64,000 nucleotides of DNA from Nansenia antarctica (Eukaryota > Chordata > Actinopteri > Argentiniformes > Microstomatidae), in the NCBI GenBank assembly GCA_963989245.1, contig OZ022341.1, positions 60,228,031 to 60,292,030 on the forward strand, written 5' to 3'. Below the pieces are notes generated by a model that was not told where the DNA came from, did no database searches, and saw nothing but the letters and a program-made list of their open reading frames with translations. Within the stretch, counting starts at the first letter, position 1, and each line of letters starts with the position of its first letter. Below are positions 31,552-43,460 of this stretch, one piece after another. A program made the position numbers and the translations under genes.

Positions 31552-31699
31552 TTTTATTATTTTTTATTGACAGATACAGTAGAGATTTAGACAGGAAGGA
31601 TGGGTGAGAGAGAGAGAGGAGGGATGACATGCAGGATATGTCCCCGGCCGGAATCGAACCGGGGACAACGCTTAACCCGCTACGCCACCTAAGCGCCCC
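31552..31699 (-). mobile_element. tRNA-derived SINE with 19-bp target duplication
   Basis: AGAGGTGGCATCAACTCTT flanks it exactly on both sides (31533-31551 and 31700-31718). On the minus strand it begins GGGGCGCTTAGGTGGCGTAG, has A- and B-box-like words (GGTTCGATTCC) and ends in an A-rich tail (plus-strand T-rich 31552-31566). The perfect duplication points to recent L1-type target-primed insertion. Confidence 0.9.
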
Positions 31700-31718
31700 A
31701 GAGGTGGCATCAACTCTT

Positions 31719-33297
31719 AACCTGGTGGTGTTATGGCCCCTGGCTCTGTGATACTCCATGATTCTGGGGTTAACTGAAACCAGATACTGACTATGTCATT
31801 AGACAACTCATGCCAATACACAAAGTGAAGATTGCTGGGTCACCGTCTGGGAACCTCTGTCTGACCATAGTGACTACAACAGGTTGAGAAACGTTCTCCA
31901 ACTCAACCTCATCATTTCACGATCTCTTGAACATTATGCTCTATGTGCTTTTGGACAGTGTGTGGTAAATCATGGGCTGAAAAGAGAACAGGTCCATAGA
32001 CCTTCCATTCAGAATTATGAACTGGAAAAAAAGTGCAACTCTGTCATGGATTCTTCCAGTTCTATTTGCTTCACAGATTGAATGTGAGATGTAAGTGAAA
32101 TATCCCTTTAATTTAACCAGATCTTGCGTTGGACATTGATTTGTCATACTGTATCTCTCTATGTAAAAATGTTTAGTATGCATTTATCTATTACAAACAA
32201 CTTGTATACATTTGGGATTGGGATATAAGATGTAAAAATAAATGACCATGCTTTCCCTCTGTCCACTTGGAACTCCATGATAAACAAACTGCTGCTTCTA
32301 TAGAATTAAGAGTCCCTGAATAGTCTCTCTGCCTCAGTCGGAATGGATGCTCTTCCCCTTGATTGGGTACCGAACAGACCATCCCATTGAGCTAATACCC
32401 TCTCTGCCTGGGGCTCCAAACACCTCACACAGCCACGCTGAGGATCACAACACCTATCCTGTCTCATTTATGGGGCTGCTGCTGCGTCTTGTTTCGGAAC
32501 ACTTCACAGTACCCTCCGTACTCTCCAGAGGCCAAAGGGGTAAAGCTATCCCAATATCTGTCTTAATTATGAGGGGCTGGACAGTACACAGTAAACACTG
32601 TTATCACAGAGGTTTATCACAGGTTGAGCCCCTCAACCAGGTCTCGGGGTGGTAAAAGGGTAGCCCCTCGGCCCCGAGCCTGGTGGAGTGGAGAGGAAAC
32701 AACAACCCATACACCGAAGAAGATCACAGCATCCCACCGGGACACACATCTCCCACAGATAAAGAATCTGCAGATGAGAATCCACCCGAGGCTGTTCATG
32801 ATGCATGATGTGAGACAGATGAGAGCTGCTGGGTTCCAGGTACAGAACAGAACACTCTGAGGACTTCTCACAGCTGCGGGGTGAGCTAACTGGAGGGAAT
32901 GTGGTCTCTCTTGGTGTCTTTTGATTTCCCAGGCTTTTTTTTCTGCAGTAGACCGGGCATGGTTTATGCACTCATAGCTGTTCATTAATCATTCTCTTGT
33001 TGCATAAATCCAGAGAGCATGAAAAAAGTGGTAAAACATTCATGATGAGACGTCTTTGTGTGAGTACACAGCCCGTCTTTCTGGACCAAGGCATCAATAT
33101 TCAATATAGAAAGCCTTAGACAGAACATTCATACATGATGGCTTCTATCTCATTATTGATATCAATGTCCTATTCCTCAAGTGTTCTCTTTTTATGAGCT
33201 CTCTCATTCTGACTAAAAAGAGAATGCATTTCCTCCTGTTGTGTGTCTGGAGTCCCCTGTTTCTGTCTGTGTGTCCCATAGGCACTGCATGTCCCAT
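31719..33297. other. Non-coding, nothing recognised
   Basis: Overlapping short ORFs on both strands (up to 122 codons at 32617-32985 minus) show no domain. No RNA gene or repeat was recognised. Confidence 0.4.
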
Positions 33298-33507
33298 GGG
33301 CGGCTGTGGTTCAGGAGGTAGAGCCAGCATCTAATGATCGCAAGGTCAGTGATTTCAGCGGTTCGATCCCGGCTGGCCACTTGTCGAGGTGTCTTTGGGC
33401 AAGACACTGAACCCCAAATTGCTCCCAATGAGTGTGTGTGAATGGGTGAATGAGAGGCCGTTGTAAAGTGCTTTGGAATAAGGTGCTATATAAATCAGTC
33501 CATTTAC
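33298..33507 (+). mobile_element. tRNA-derived SINE (same family as 20831-21064)
   Basis: Starts GGGCGGCTGTGGTTCAGGAG, has the B box GGTTCGATCCC (33360-33370), the GGGCAAGACACTGAACCCC body and an AAATCAGTCCATTTA end. It lacks about 35 bases between GCTCCCAATGAG and TGTGTGTGAATG that are present in the 20.8-kb copy. Confidence 0.8.
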
Positions 33508-33946
33508 CATAGAGAGAGAACCGTATCACTTTATGCTCTAATGGAAGGCAGGGATGTATATAATAGAGCGTCAATGCACTGCGCCGGTATAATGTCCCTC
33601 TATAAAGTTAATCATAAGAAGACACAGAAACTACAGCCTACCCTACAGTATACAATGTATCTGTCAGTGCACATTGAACATTATTTTCTACTGTGTTTAT
33701 CACTATGGGTGGTGAGCAGCAGTCCAGAGTGTTTTTGTACTCTTTGGTTTGCAGAATGGAGGAAGTTAACCACAGAGGACACACCTCAGCATGGTGATGA
33801 GGAGGAAAGACACACACCCTGCCACCCAGCTCCCCCCCTGGACATTGCTGCGTTACTGTGTTCCCTGTTCGTTAACTCTGTGTTTTCTACGTGTCTACGT
33901 ATCTGTTGCTTGTTGTTTCTTTGTTTTCTGTTTTTCCCATATTGTC

Positions 33947-34016
33947 AGCGTCTTTGAGCCTCGGAAAAGCGCTATATAAATATAATGAATTATGATTATT
34001 ATTACTATTATTACAC
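33947..34016 (+). repeat. SINE-type 3' tail with (ATT)n
   Basis: CAGCGTCTTTGAGCCTCGGA followed by AAAGCGCTATATAAATATAATG and an ATT-rich tail, almost identical to 28739-28831. Confidence 0.7.
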
Positions 34017-35791
34017 TCAGGTTGTGCACTCAGGCTAGCAACACAACTACTGTCATATTCATCTCCATACTGCCCAGCCTTCTTCAAAGACCCCATTTAC
34101 AGTATGTTATGTAAGAAAGTGTGAACATTGTTGCCCCAAAAGGACATTTCTGTATGTTAGGCTTTCACCTAATGTACTGTATGTTAGGTTTAAAGCATAC
34201 AGTAACATACACTGTGTGTACAGACCACTCACACAAATGGCATTAGTGGTAGGTAGGAGCCTCCCTGTGTCTAAACGCCCCCTGCTGGCTCATGAAGGTA
34301 TTCAGTTCAGATCCCTCCTTTTCCAATCACATTCATTCATTAGATGGAATCTAGATGGATCTTGAAGTGAGACATATGGATCTATAAGATTACATTCATG
34401 AGCTTCCCCTATGTACACTTTCCTCATTCATGTTCATGTTTCCTCATAATATGCTATATAGCAAGCATCACCAACAACTGGCAGACCTCGGTCCTGGTCC
34501 GGACCCAAACACCTTCCTCTCCGGACTCGGACCTATAACCGATAAATTATTGAGAAGTATTACATTTTGACTGAGCATTTCTTAATCTTAATCTGTGCAG
34601 CTTTTCTAGCCTTTACGGCACTGGTTTAGCGGCCCAGGAAACTCACAGACCGGGACACCTGCATAATAGCAGTAGCACGTATGAAGCGCATAATAAGGGT
34701 GGCGGTAGGTCTTAACCTGGCGGTGCGTCTTAATTAAGACTTAAGACGGCAAGTTAAGAAGTGCATAATAGGGCCCAATATCTTCTAACAGATCATGGGA
34801 TTCTAACATCATGGGAGGCAAACTAGTATGAATGGAATGCAGAATGTTATCATTAAGAATGAAATGAATAACAACCATATTTCTGAACCAAGCGTCACAA
34901 CAGGGCGAGAGTGTTAAAACTCTGACCCTAGGCTATTAATAGAACGGAGACTGCTCCTGTAACCAAACACACACACACACATCGAGCTACAACATACAAC
35001 AAATAGACAAATTTGTCTCATAATGAAATTATCATGCAAATCTGTGTTGATTCAGCAGACATATAACATTTTGATTGATTTAGTGAACAGAGAAATACAC
35101 ATTAAGACTCTAAGACTGTGAAACATCAAAGGAGGACATTTCTGATGGAGAAAACACAATTCAGCAAGAAAGACCTGGAATGTATTCTGACAATGCCTGT
35201 CAATTCTATTTCCTGACAGAATCAAGGAAATCAAGAGACATTGAGCGAAGGACTCAGAGACCGAGATGCTGTTAAGATCTGGTCTAATTAACCATTGCAG
35301 AAGTGGGGAGAGAATGTTGCAGATGCTGAAGGAAGCTATTGCCGGATGAAACAAGAGAAATGAGACAAACTAATGACATTTCAATGTGACAAACAATGGA
35401 AATGTTAATTCTTATGATTTAAGACAGAGACATGATGATGACAAGAGAGACTTACACATACTTTTATGTAGTCGTAATTGTTCAATTGTACTGACGCACG
35501 CAACTAACAGTGTCATCAGCAGTAAACAGCTGAATTCAACATACAAAATTGGTATACTCTTAAGAGAGAACCAACACTTGCAAGTTTGCAATACCATGCA
35601 CACACTACTCATGGCACGAACTTACAAACTTTCTTCTAGGAATTCTAAGGGACGGGAACAACAGTCCAGATAACCCAATTAACAAACTTATGCTTAACAT
35701 CTGTATTTTTGTTTCCAACTGTTTCTGAGCAGGTTAATTCCACAATCCATTGATGGAGAGCCTTTTTTATAAGATTTTATAGACTTGAGTC
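34017..35791. other. Non-coding or decayed mobile DNA
   Basis: 34462-34560 resembles the end of a fish hAT-type element (CATCACCAACAACTGGCAGA followed by CTCGGTCCTGGTCCGGACC). GCATAATA occurs at about 34662, 34689 and 34763, with the palindrome GTCTTAATTAAGAC near 34727. 35386-35791 may be the interior of the LTR element that follows; its 95-codon frame (35386-35673) matches nothing I know. Confidence 0.3.
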
Positions 35792-35805
35792 AAGAAAAGG
35801 AGGGG
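35792..35805 (+). other. Polypurine tract of an LTR element
   Basis: AAGAAAAGGAGGGG directly precedes the TGTAGTG start of the LTR. This is the standard plus-strand primer position of retroviral-type elements. Confidence 0.6.
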
Positions 35806-36629
35806 TGTAGTGTAATGATAATGCTAAAATTGTCTTAAGTTAATAAAACCTATTAACGCTGTGAACAGAGGCAAGAACACGTGCAAGACTGATGACCATC
35901 AAAGAATCAAATAGCACTCCTTGTTACCAGAAACACAAGGCCGTTCCTTTGATTGAAGATCTACTTCCAGACATTGTTATATTGACATATAATGTACTTT
36001 GTATGATGGAACCGATGCCTAATTTATTTCTGATGTGGTCATTCATTGACTTTGTTAAGAACTCCACATGTTTTTCAATAGAAATAATTTACCAGTCAAA
36101 TTAATCTTACATCATGGGGAAAAAAAAGAGTGAGCTGATATGATGCGTTTTTGTGTAACTATATGCAAATGTTGTGTGCCTATCAAATATTGCAATACTC
36201 ATTGTTTAACCTTAAACATAAGTGTGCCCACTCTCAGTAGTAAACAACATTCTTAGGAGCAGGCATATACCATATCAAGTAACAGTGAGACCAGTTTAAC
36301 TCTAAGGACATAGGAGCCTTAGCCCAGTGGTCAACAGAGCAGAACAGCATGAACACAGTATAGCCATGTATGGGAACTAATGTCAGTATTGTAAGTTACG
36401 AGGTAAAAGCTATTTCCTCTCTGAGAACTGTATATAAGCTGTAACAAACATCAGTACTTTGCTTGGCATCTCTTTATGCCACAGCCAGGCTCGGCACCAG
36501 CCATGTCGTAGCCATGCTTGAAACTTGGACTTAACAGAGCATGCTGCCTTGGAAACATCTGTACATGGGAATGCAACCCAGATCTGCCTAATACAATGAT
36601 TACGATTCAACCTTCTCTCTGAGTCATCA
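35806..36629 (+). mobile_element. 3' LTR of a retroviral-type element
   Basis: It starts TGTAGTG next to the polypurine tract. It has a TATA box in CTGTATATAAGCTG (36427-36440), with a polyadenylation variant AATACA at 36591-36596. It probably ends near GAGTCATCA at 36629. The frame before and through the tract (DLSQEKEG...) resembles the tail of an env-like ORF but is too short to assign. The 5' part of the element is not recognisable, so this is a truncated old copy. The right boundary is uncertain by tens of bases. Confidence 0.55.
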
Positions 36630-39600
36630 ATATATAATTTCCGGCCACGTGACCAAGAAAGATCTCCATATATCAGAGAGGGAGTCTAGACTAGACAGAT
36701 AGAATGTTCTGGTCTGAGAGGGAGTCTAGACTAGACAGATAGAATGTTCTGGTGTGAGAGGGAGTCTAGACTAGACAGATAGAATGTTCTGGTCTATGAC
36801 ATCACAGCATGTCTGTGTGAGAGGGAGTCTAGACTAGACAGATAGAATGTTCTGGTCTATGACATCACAGCATGTCTGTGTGAGAGGGAGTCTAGACTAG
36901 ACAGATAGAATGTTCTGTGTGTGAGAGGGAGTCTAGACTCGACAGATAGAATGTTCTGTGTGAGAGGGAGTCTAGACTAGACAGATAGAATGTTCTGTGT
37001 GTGAGAGGGAGTCTAGACTAGACAGATAGAATGTTCTGGTGTGAGAGGGAGTCTAGACTAGACAGATAGAATGTTCTGGTCTATGACATCACAGCATGTC
37101 TGTGTGAGAGGGAGTCTAGACTAGACAGATAGAATGTTCTGGTCTATGACATCACAGCATGTCTGTGTGAGAGGGAGTCTAGACTAGACAGATAGAATGT
37201 TCTGGTCTATGACATCACAGCATGTCTGTGTGAGAGGGAGTCTAGACTAGACAGATAGAATGTTCTGTGTGAGAGAGGGAGTCTAGACTAGACAGATAGA
37301 ATGTTCTGTGTGTGAGAGGGAGTCTTGCCTAGACACATAGAATGTTCTGTGTGTGAGAGGGAGTCTAGACTAGACAGATAGAATGTTCTGGTCTATGACA
37401 TCACAGCATGTCTGTGTGAGAGGGAGTCTAGACTAGACAGATAGAATGTTCTGGTCTATGACATCACAGCATGTCTGTGTGAGAGGGAGTCTAGACTAGA
37501 CAGATATAATGTTCTGGTCTATGACATCACAGCATGTCTGTGTGAAAGGGAGTCTAGACTAGACAGATAGAATGTTCTGGTCTATGACATCACAGCATGT
37601 CTGTGTGAGAGGGAGTCTAGACTAGACAGATAGAATGTTCTGGTCTATGACATCACAGCATGTCTGTGTGAGAGGGAGTCTAGACTAGACAGATAGAATG
37701 TTCTGGTCTATGACATCACAGCATGTCTGTGTGAGAGGGAGTCTAGACTAGACAGATAGAATGTTCTGGTCTATGACATCACAGCATGTCTGTGTGAGAG
37801 GGAGTCTAGACTAGACAGATAGAATGTTCTGTGTGTGAGAGGGAGTCTAGACTCGACAGATAGAATGTTCTGTGTGAGAGGGAGTCTAGACTAGACAGAT
37901 AGAATGTTCTGTGTGTGAGAGGGAGTCTAGACTAGACAGATAGAATGTTCTGGTGTGAGAGGGAGTCTAGACTAGACAGATAGAATGTTCTGGTCTATGA
38001 CATCACAGCATGTCTGTGTGAGAGGGAGTCTAGACTAGACAGATCGAATGTTCTGGTCTATGACATCACAGCATGTCTGTGTGAGAGGGAGTCTAGACTA
38101 GACAGATAGAATGTTCTGGTCTATGACATCACAGCATGTCTGTGTGAGATGGAGTCTAGACTAGACAGATAGAATGTTCTGGTCTATGACATCACAGCAT
38201 GTCTGTGTGAGAGGGAGTCTAGACTAGACAGATAGAATGTTCTGGTCTATGACATCACAGCATGTCTGTGTGAGAGGGAGTCTAGACTAGACAGATAGAA
38301 TGTTCTGATCTATGACATCACAGCATGTCTGTGTGAGAGGGAGTCTAGACTAGACAGATAGAATGTTCTGGTCTATGACATCACAGCATGTCTGTGTGAG
38401 AGGGAGTCTAGACTAGACAGATAGAATGTTCTGGTCTATGACATCACAGCATGTCTGTGTGAGAGGGAGTCTAGACTAGACAGATAGAATGTTCTGGTCT
38501 ATGACATCACAGCATGTCTGTGTGAGAGGGAGTCTAGACTCGACAGATAGAATGTTCTGTGTGAGAGGGAGTCTAGACTAGACAGATAGAATGTTCTGTG
38601 TGTGAGAGGGAGTCTAGACTAGACAGATAGAATGTTCTGGTGTGAGAGGGAGTCTAGACTAGACAGATAGAATGTTCTGGTCTATGACATCACAGCATGT
38701 CTGTGTGAGAGGGAGTCTAGACTAGACAGATAGAATGTTCTGTGTGTGAGAGGGAGTCTAGACTAGACAGATAGAATGTTCTGGTGTGAGAGGGAGTCTA
38801 GACTAGACAGATAGAATGTTCTGGTCTGAGAGGGAGTCTAGACTAGACAGATAGAATGTTCTGGTGTGAGAGGGAGTCTAGACTAGACAGATAGAATGTT
38901 CTGGTCTATGACATCACAGCATGTCTGTGTGAGAGGGAGTCTAGACTAGACAGATAGAATGTTCTGGTCTATGACATCACAGCATGTCTGTGTGAGAGGG
39001 AGTCTAGACTAGACAGATAGAATGTTCTGTGTGTGAGAGGGAGTCTAGACTCGACAGATAGAATGTTCTGTGTGAGAGGGAGTCTAGACTAGACAGATAG
39101 AATGTTCTGTGTGTGAGAGGGAGTCTAGACTAGACAGATAGAATGTTCTGGTGTGAGAGGGAGTCTAGACTAGACAGATAGAATGTTCTGGTCTATGACA
39201 TCACAGCATGTCTGTGTGAGAGGGAGTCTAGACTAGACAGATAGAATGTTCTGGTCTATGACATCACAGCATGTCTGTGTGAGAGGGAGTCTAGACTAGA
39301 CAGATAGAATGTTCTGGTCTATGACATCACAGCATGTCTGTGTGAGAGGGAGTCTAGACTAGACAGATAGAATGTTCTGGTCTATGACATCACAGCATGT
39401 CTGTGTGAGAGGGATTCTAGACTAGACAGATAGAATGTTCTGGTCTATGACATCACAGCATGTCTGTGTGAGAGGGAGTCTAGACTAGACAGATAGAATG
39501 TTCTGGTCTATGACATCACAGCATGTCTGTGTGAGAGGGAGTCTAGACTAGACAGATAGAATGTTCTGATCTATGACATCACAGCATGTCTGTGTGAGAG

Positions 39601-42600
39601 GGAGTCTAGACTAGACAGATAGAATGTTCTGGTCTATGACATCACAGCATGTCTGTGTGAGAGGGAGTCTAGACTAGACAGATAGAATGTTCTGGTCTAT
39701 GACATCACAGCATGTCTGTGTGAGAGGGAGTCTAGACTAGACAGATAGAATGTTCTGGTCTATGACATCACAGCATGTCTGTGTGAGAGGGAGTCTAGAC
39801 TAGACGGATAGAATGTTCTGTGTGTGAGAGGGAGTCTAGACTCGACAGATAGAATGTTCTGTGTGAGAGGGAGTCTAGACTAGACAGATAGAATGTTCTG
39901 TGTGTGAGAGGGAGTCTAGACTAGACAGATAGAATGTTCTGGTGTGAGAGGGAGTCTAGACTAGACAGATAGAATGTTCTGGTCTATGACATCACAGCAT
40001 GTCTGTGTGAGAGGGAGTCTAGACTAGACAGATAGAATGTTCTGTGTGTGAGAGGGAGTCTAGACTAGACAGATAGAATGTTCTGGTGTGAGAGGGAGTC
40101 TAGACTAGACAGATAGAATGTTCTGGTCTGAGAGGGAGTCTAGACTAGACAGATAGATTGTTCTGGTGTGAGAGGGAGTCTAGACTAGACAGATAGAATG
40201 TTCTGGTCTATGACATCACAGCATGTCTGTGTGAGAGGGAGTCTAGACTAGACAGATAGAATGTTCTGGTCTATGACATCACAGCATGTCTGTGTGAGAG
40301 GGAGTCTAGACTAGACAGATAGCATGTTCTGGTCTATGACATCACAGCATGTCTGTGTGAGAGGGAGTCTAGACTAGACAGATAGAATGTTCTGGTCTAT
40401 GACATCACAGCATGTCTGTGTGAGAGGGAGTCTAGACTAGACAGATAGAATGTTCTGGTCTATGACATCACAGCATGTCTGTGTGAGAGGGAGTCTAGAC
40501 TAGACAGATAGAATGTTATGTGTGTGAGAGGGAGTCTAGACTAGACAGATAGAATGTTCTGTGTGTGAGAGGGAGTCTAGACTAGACAGATAGAATGTTC
40601 TGGTGTGAGAGGGAGTCTAGACTAGACAGATAGAATGTTCTGGTGTGAGAGGGAGTCTAGACTAGACAGATAGAATGTTCTGGTGTGAGAGGGAGTCTAG
40701 ACTAGACAAATAGCATGTTCTGGTCTATGACATCACAGCATGTCTGTGTGAGAGGGAGTCTAGACTAGACAGATAGAATGTTCTGGTCTATGACATCACA
40801 GCATGTCTGTGTGAGAGGGAGTCTAGACTAGACAGATAGAATGTTCTGTGTGAGAGAGGGAGTCTAGACTAGACAGATTGAATGTTCTGTGTGTGAGAGG
40901 GAGTCTTGCCTAGACAGATAGAATGTTCTGTGTGTGAGAGGGAGTCTAGACTAGACAGATATAATGTTCTGGTCTATGACATCACAGCATGTCTGTGTGA
41001 GAGGGAGTCTAGACTAGACAGATAGAATGTTCTGGTCTATGACATCACAGCATGTCTGTGTGAGAGGGAGTCTAGACTAGACAGATAGAATGTTCTGGTC
41101 TATGACATCACAGCATGTCTGTGTGAAAGGGAGTCTAGACTAGACAGATAGAATGTTCTGGTCTATGACATCACAGCATGTCTGTGTGAGAGGGAGTCTA
41201 GACTAGACAGATAGAATGTTCTGGTCTATGACATCACAGCATGTCTGTGTGAGAGGGAGTCTAGACTAGACAGATAGAATGTTCTGGTCTATGACATCAC
41301 AGCATGTCTGTGTGAGAGGGAGTCTAGACTAGACAGATAGAATGTTCTGGTCTATGACACCACAGCATGTCTGTGTGAGAGGGAGTCTAGACTAGACGGA
41401 TAGAATGTTCTGTGTGTGAGAGGGAGTCTAGACTCGACAGATAGAATGTTCTGTGTGAGAGGGAGTCTAGACTAGACAGATAGAATGTTCTGTGTGTGAG
41501 AGGGAGTCTAGACTAGATAGATAGAATGTTCTGGTGTGAGAGGGAGTCTAGACTAGACAGATAGAATGTTCTGGTCTATGACATCACAGCATGTCTGTGT
41601 GAGAGGGAGTCTAGACTAGACAGATAGAATGTTCTGTGTGTGAGAGGGAGTCTAGACTAGACAGATAGAATGTTCTGGTGTGAGAGGGAGTCTAGACTAG
41701 ACAGATAGAATGTTCTGGTCTGAGAGGGAGTCTAGACTAGACAGATAGAATGTTCTGGTGTGAGAGGGAGTCTAGACTAGACAGATAGAATGTTCTGGTC
41801 TATGACATCACAGCATGTCTGTGTGAGAGGGAGTCTAGACTAGACAGATAGAATGTTCTGGTCTATGACATCACAGCATGTCTGTGTGAGAGGGAGTCTA
41901 GACTAGACAGATAGAATGTTCTGATCTATGACATCACAGCATGTCTGTGTGAGAGGGAGTCTAGACTAGACAGATAGAATGTTCTGGTCTATGACATCAC
42001 AGCATGTCTGTGTGAGAGGGAGTCTAGACTAGACAGATAGAATGTTCTGGTCTATGACATCACAGCATGTCTGTGTGAGAGGGAGTCTAGACTAGACAGA
42101 TAGAATGTTCTGGTCTATGACATCACAGCATGTCTGTGTGAGAGGGAGTCTAGACTAGACGGATAGAATGTTCTGTGTGTGAGAGGGAGTCTAGACTCGA
42201 CAGATAGAATGTTCTGTGTGAGAGGGAGTCTAGACTAGACAGATAGAATGTTCTGTGTGTGAGAGGGAGTCTAGACTAGACAGATAGAATGTTCTGGTGT
42301 GAGAGGGAGTCTAGAAGACAGATAGAATGTTCTGGTCTATGACATCACAGCATGTCTGTGTGAGAGGGAGTCTAGACTAGACAGATAGAATGTTCTGTGT
42401 GTGAGAGGGAGTCTAGACTAGACAGATAGAATGTTCTGGTGTGAGAGGGAGTCTAGACTAGACAGATAGAATGTTCTGGTCTGAGAGGGAGTCTAGACTA
42501 GACAGATAGAATGTTCTGGTGTGAGAGGGAGTCTAGACTAGACAGATAGAATGTTCTGGTCTATGACATCACAGCATGTCTGTGTGAGAGGGAGTCTAGA

Positions 42601-43460
42601 CTAGACAGATAGAATGTTCTGGTCTATGACATCACAGCATGTCTGTGTGAGAGGGAGTCTAGACTAGACAGATAGAATGTTCTGTGTGTGAGAGGGAGTC
42701 TAGACTAGACAGATAGAATGTTCTGGTGTGAGAGGGAGTCTAGACTAGACAGATAGAATGTTCTGTGTGCTGAGAGGGAGTCTAGACTAGACAGATAGAA
42801 TGTTCTGGTGTGAGAGGGAGTCTAGACTAGACAGATAGAATGTTCTGGTCTATGACATCACAGCATGTCTGTGTGAGAGGGAGTCTAGACTAGACAGATA
42901 GAATGTTCTGGTCTATGACATCACAGCATGTCTGTGTGAGAGGGAGTCTAGACTAGACAGATAGAATGTTCTGGTCTATGACATCACAGCATGTCTGTGT
43001 GAGAGGGAGTCTAGACTAGACAGATAGAATGTTCTGGTCTATGACATCACAGCATGTCTGTGTGAGAGGGAGTCTAGACTAGACAGATAGAATGTTCTGG
43101 TCTATGACATCACAGCATGTCTGTGTGAGAGGGAGTCTAGACTAGACAGATAGAATGTTCTGGTCTATGACATCACAGCATGTCTGTGTGAGAGGGAGTC
43201 TAGACTAGACAGATAGAATGTTCTGATCTATGACATCACAGCATGTCTGTGTGAGAGGGAGTCTAGACTAGACAGATAGAATGTTCTGGTCTATGACATC
43301 ACAGCATGTCTGTGTGAGAGGGAGTCTAGACTAGACAGATAGAATGTTCTGGTCTATGACATCACAGCATGTCTGTGTGAGAGGGAGTCTAGACTAGACA
43401 GATAGAATGTTCTGGTCTATGACATCACAGCATGTCTGTGTGAGAGGGAGTCTAGACTAG

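Noticed and set aside
32617..32985. 122-codon minus-strand ORF
   Set aside because: Overlaps 112- and 78-codon ORFs in other frames, with no domain or splice signals.
35386..35673. Possible env fragment upstream of the LTR
   Set aside because: No transmembrane segment or cleavage motif is visible in the frame; position alone is not enough.
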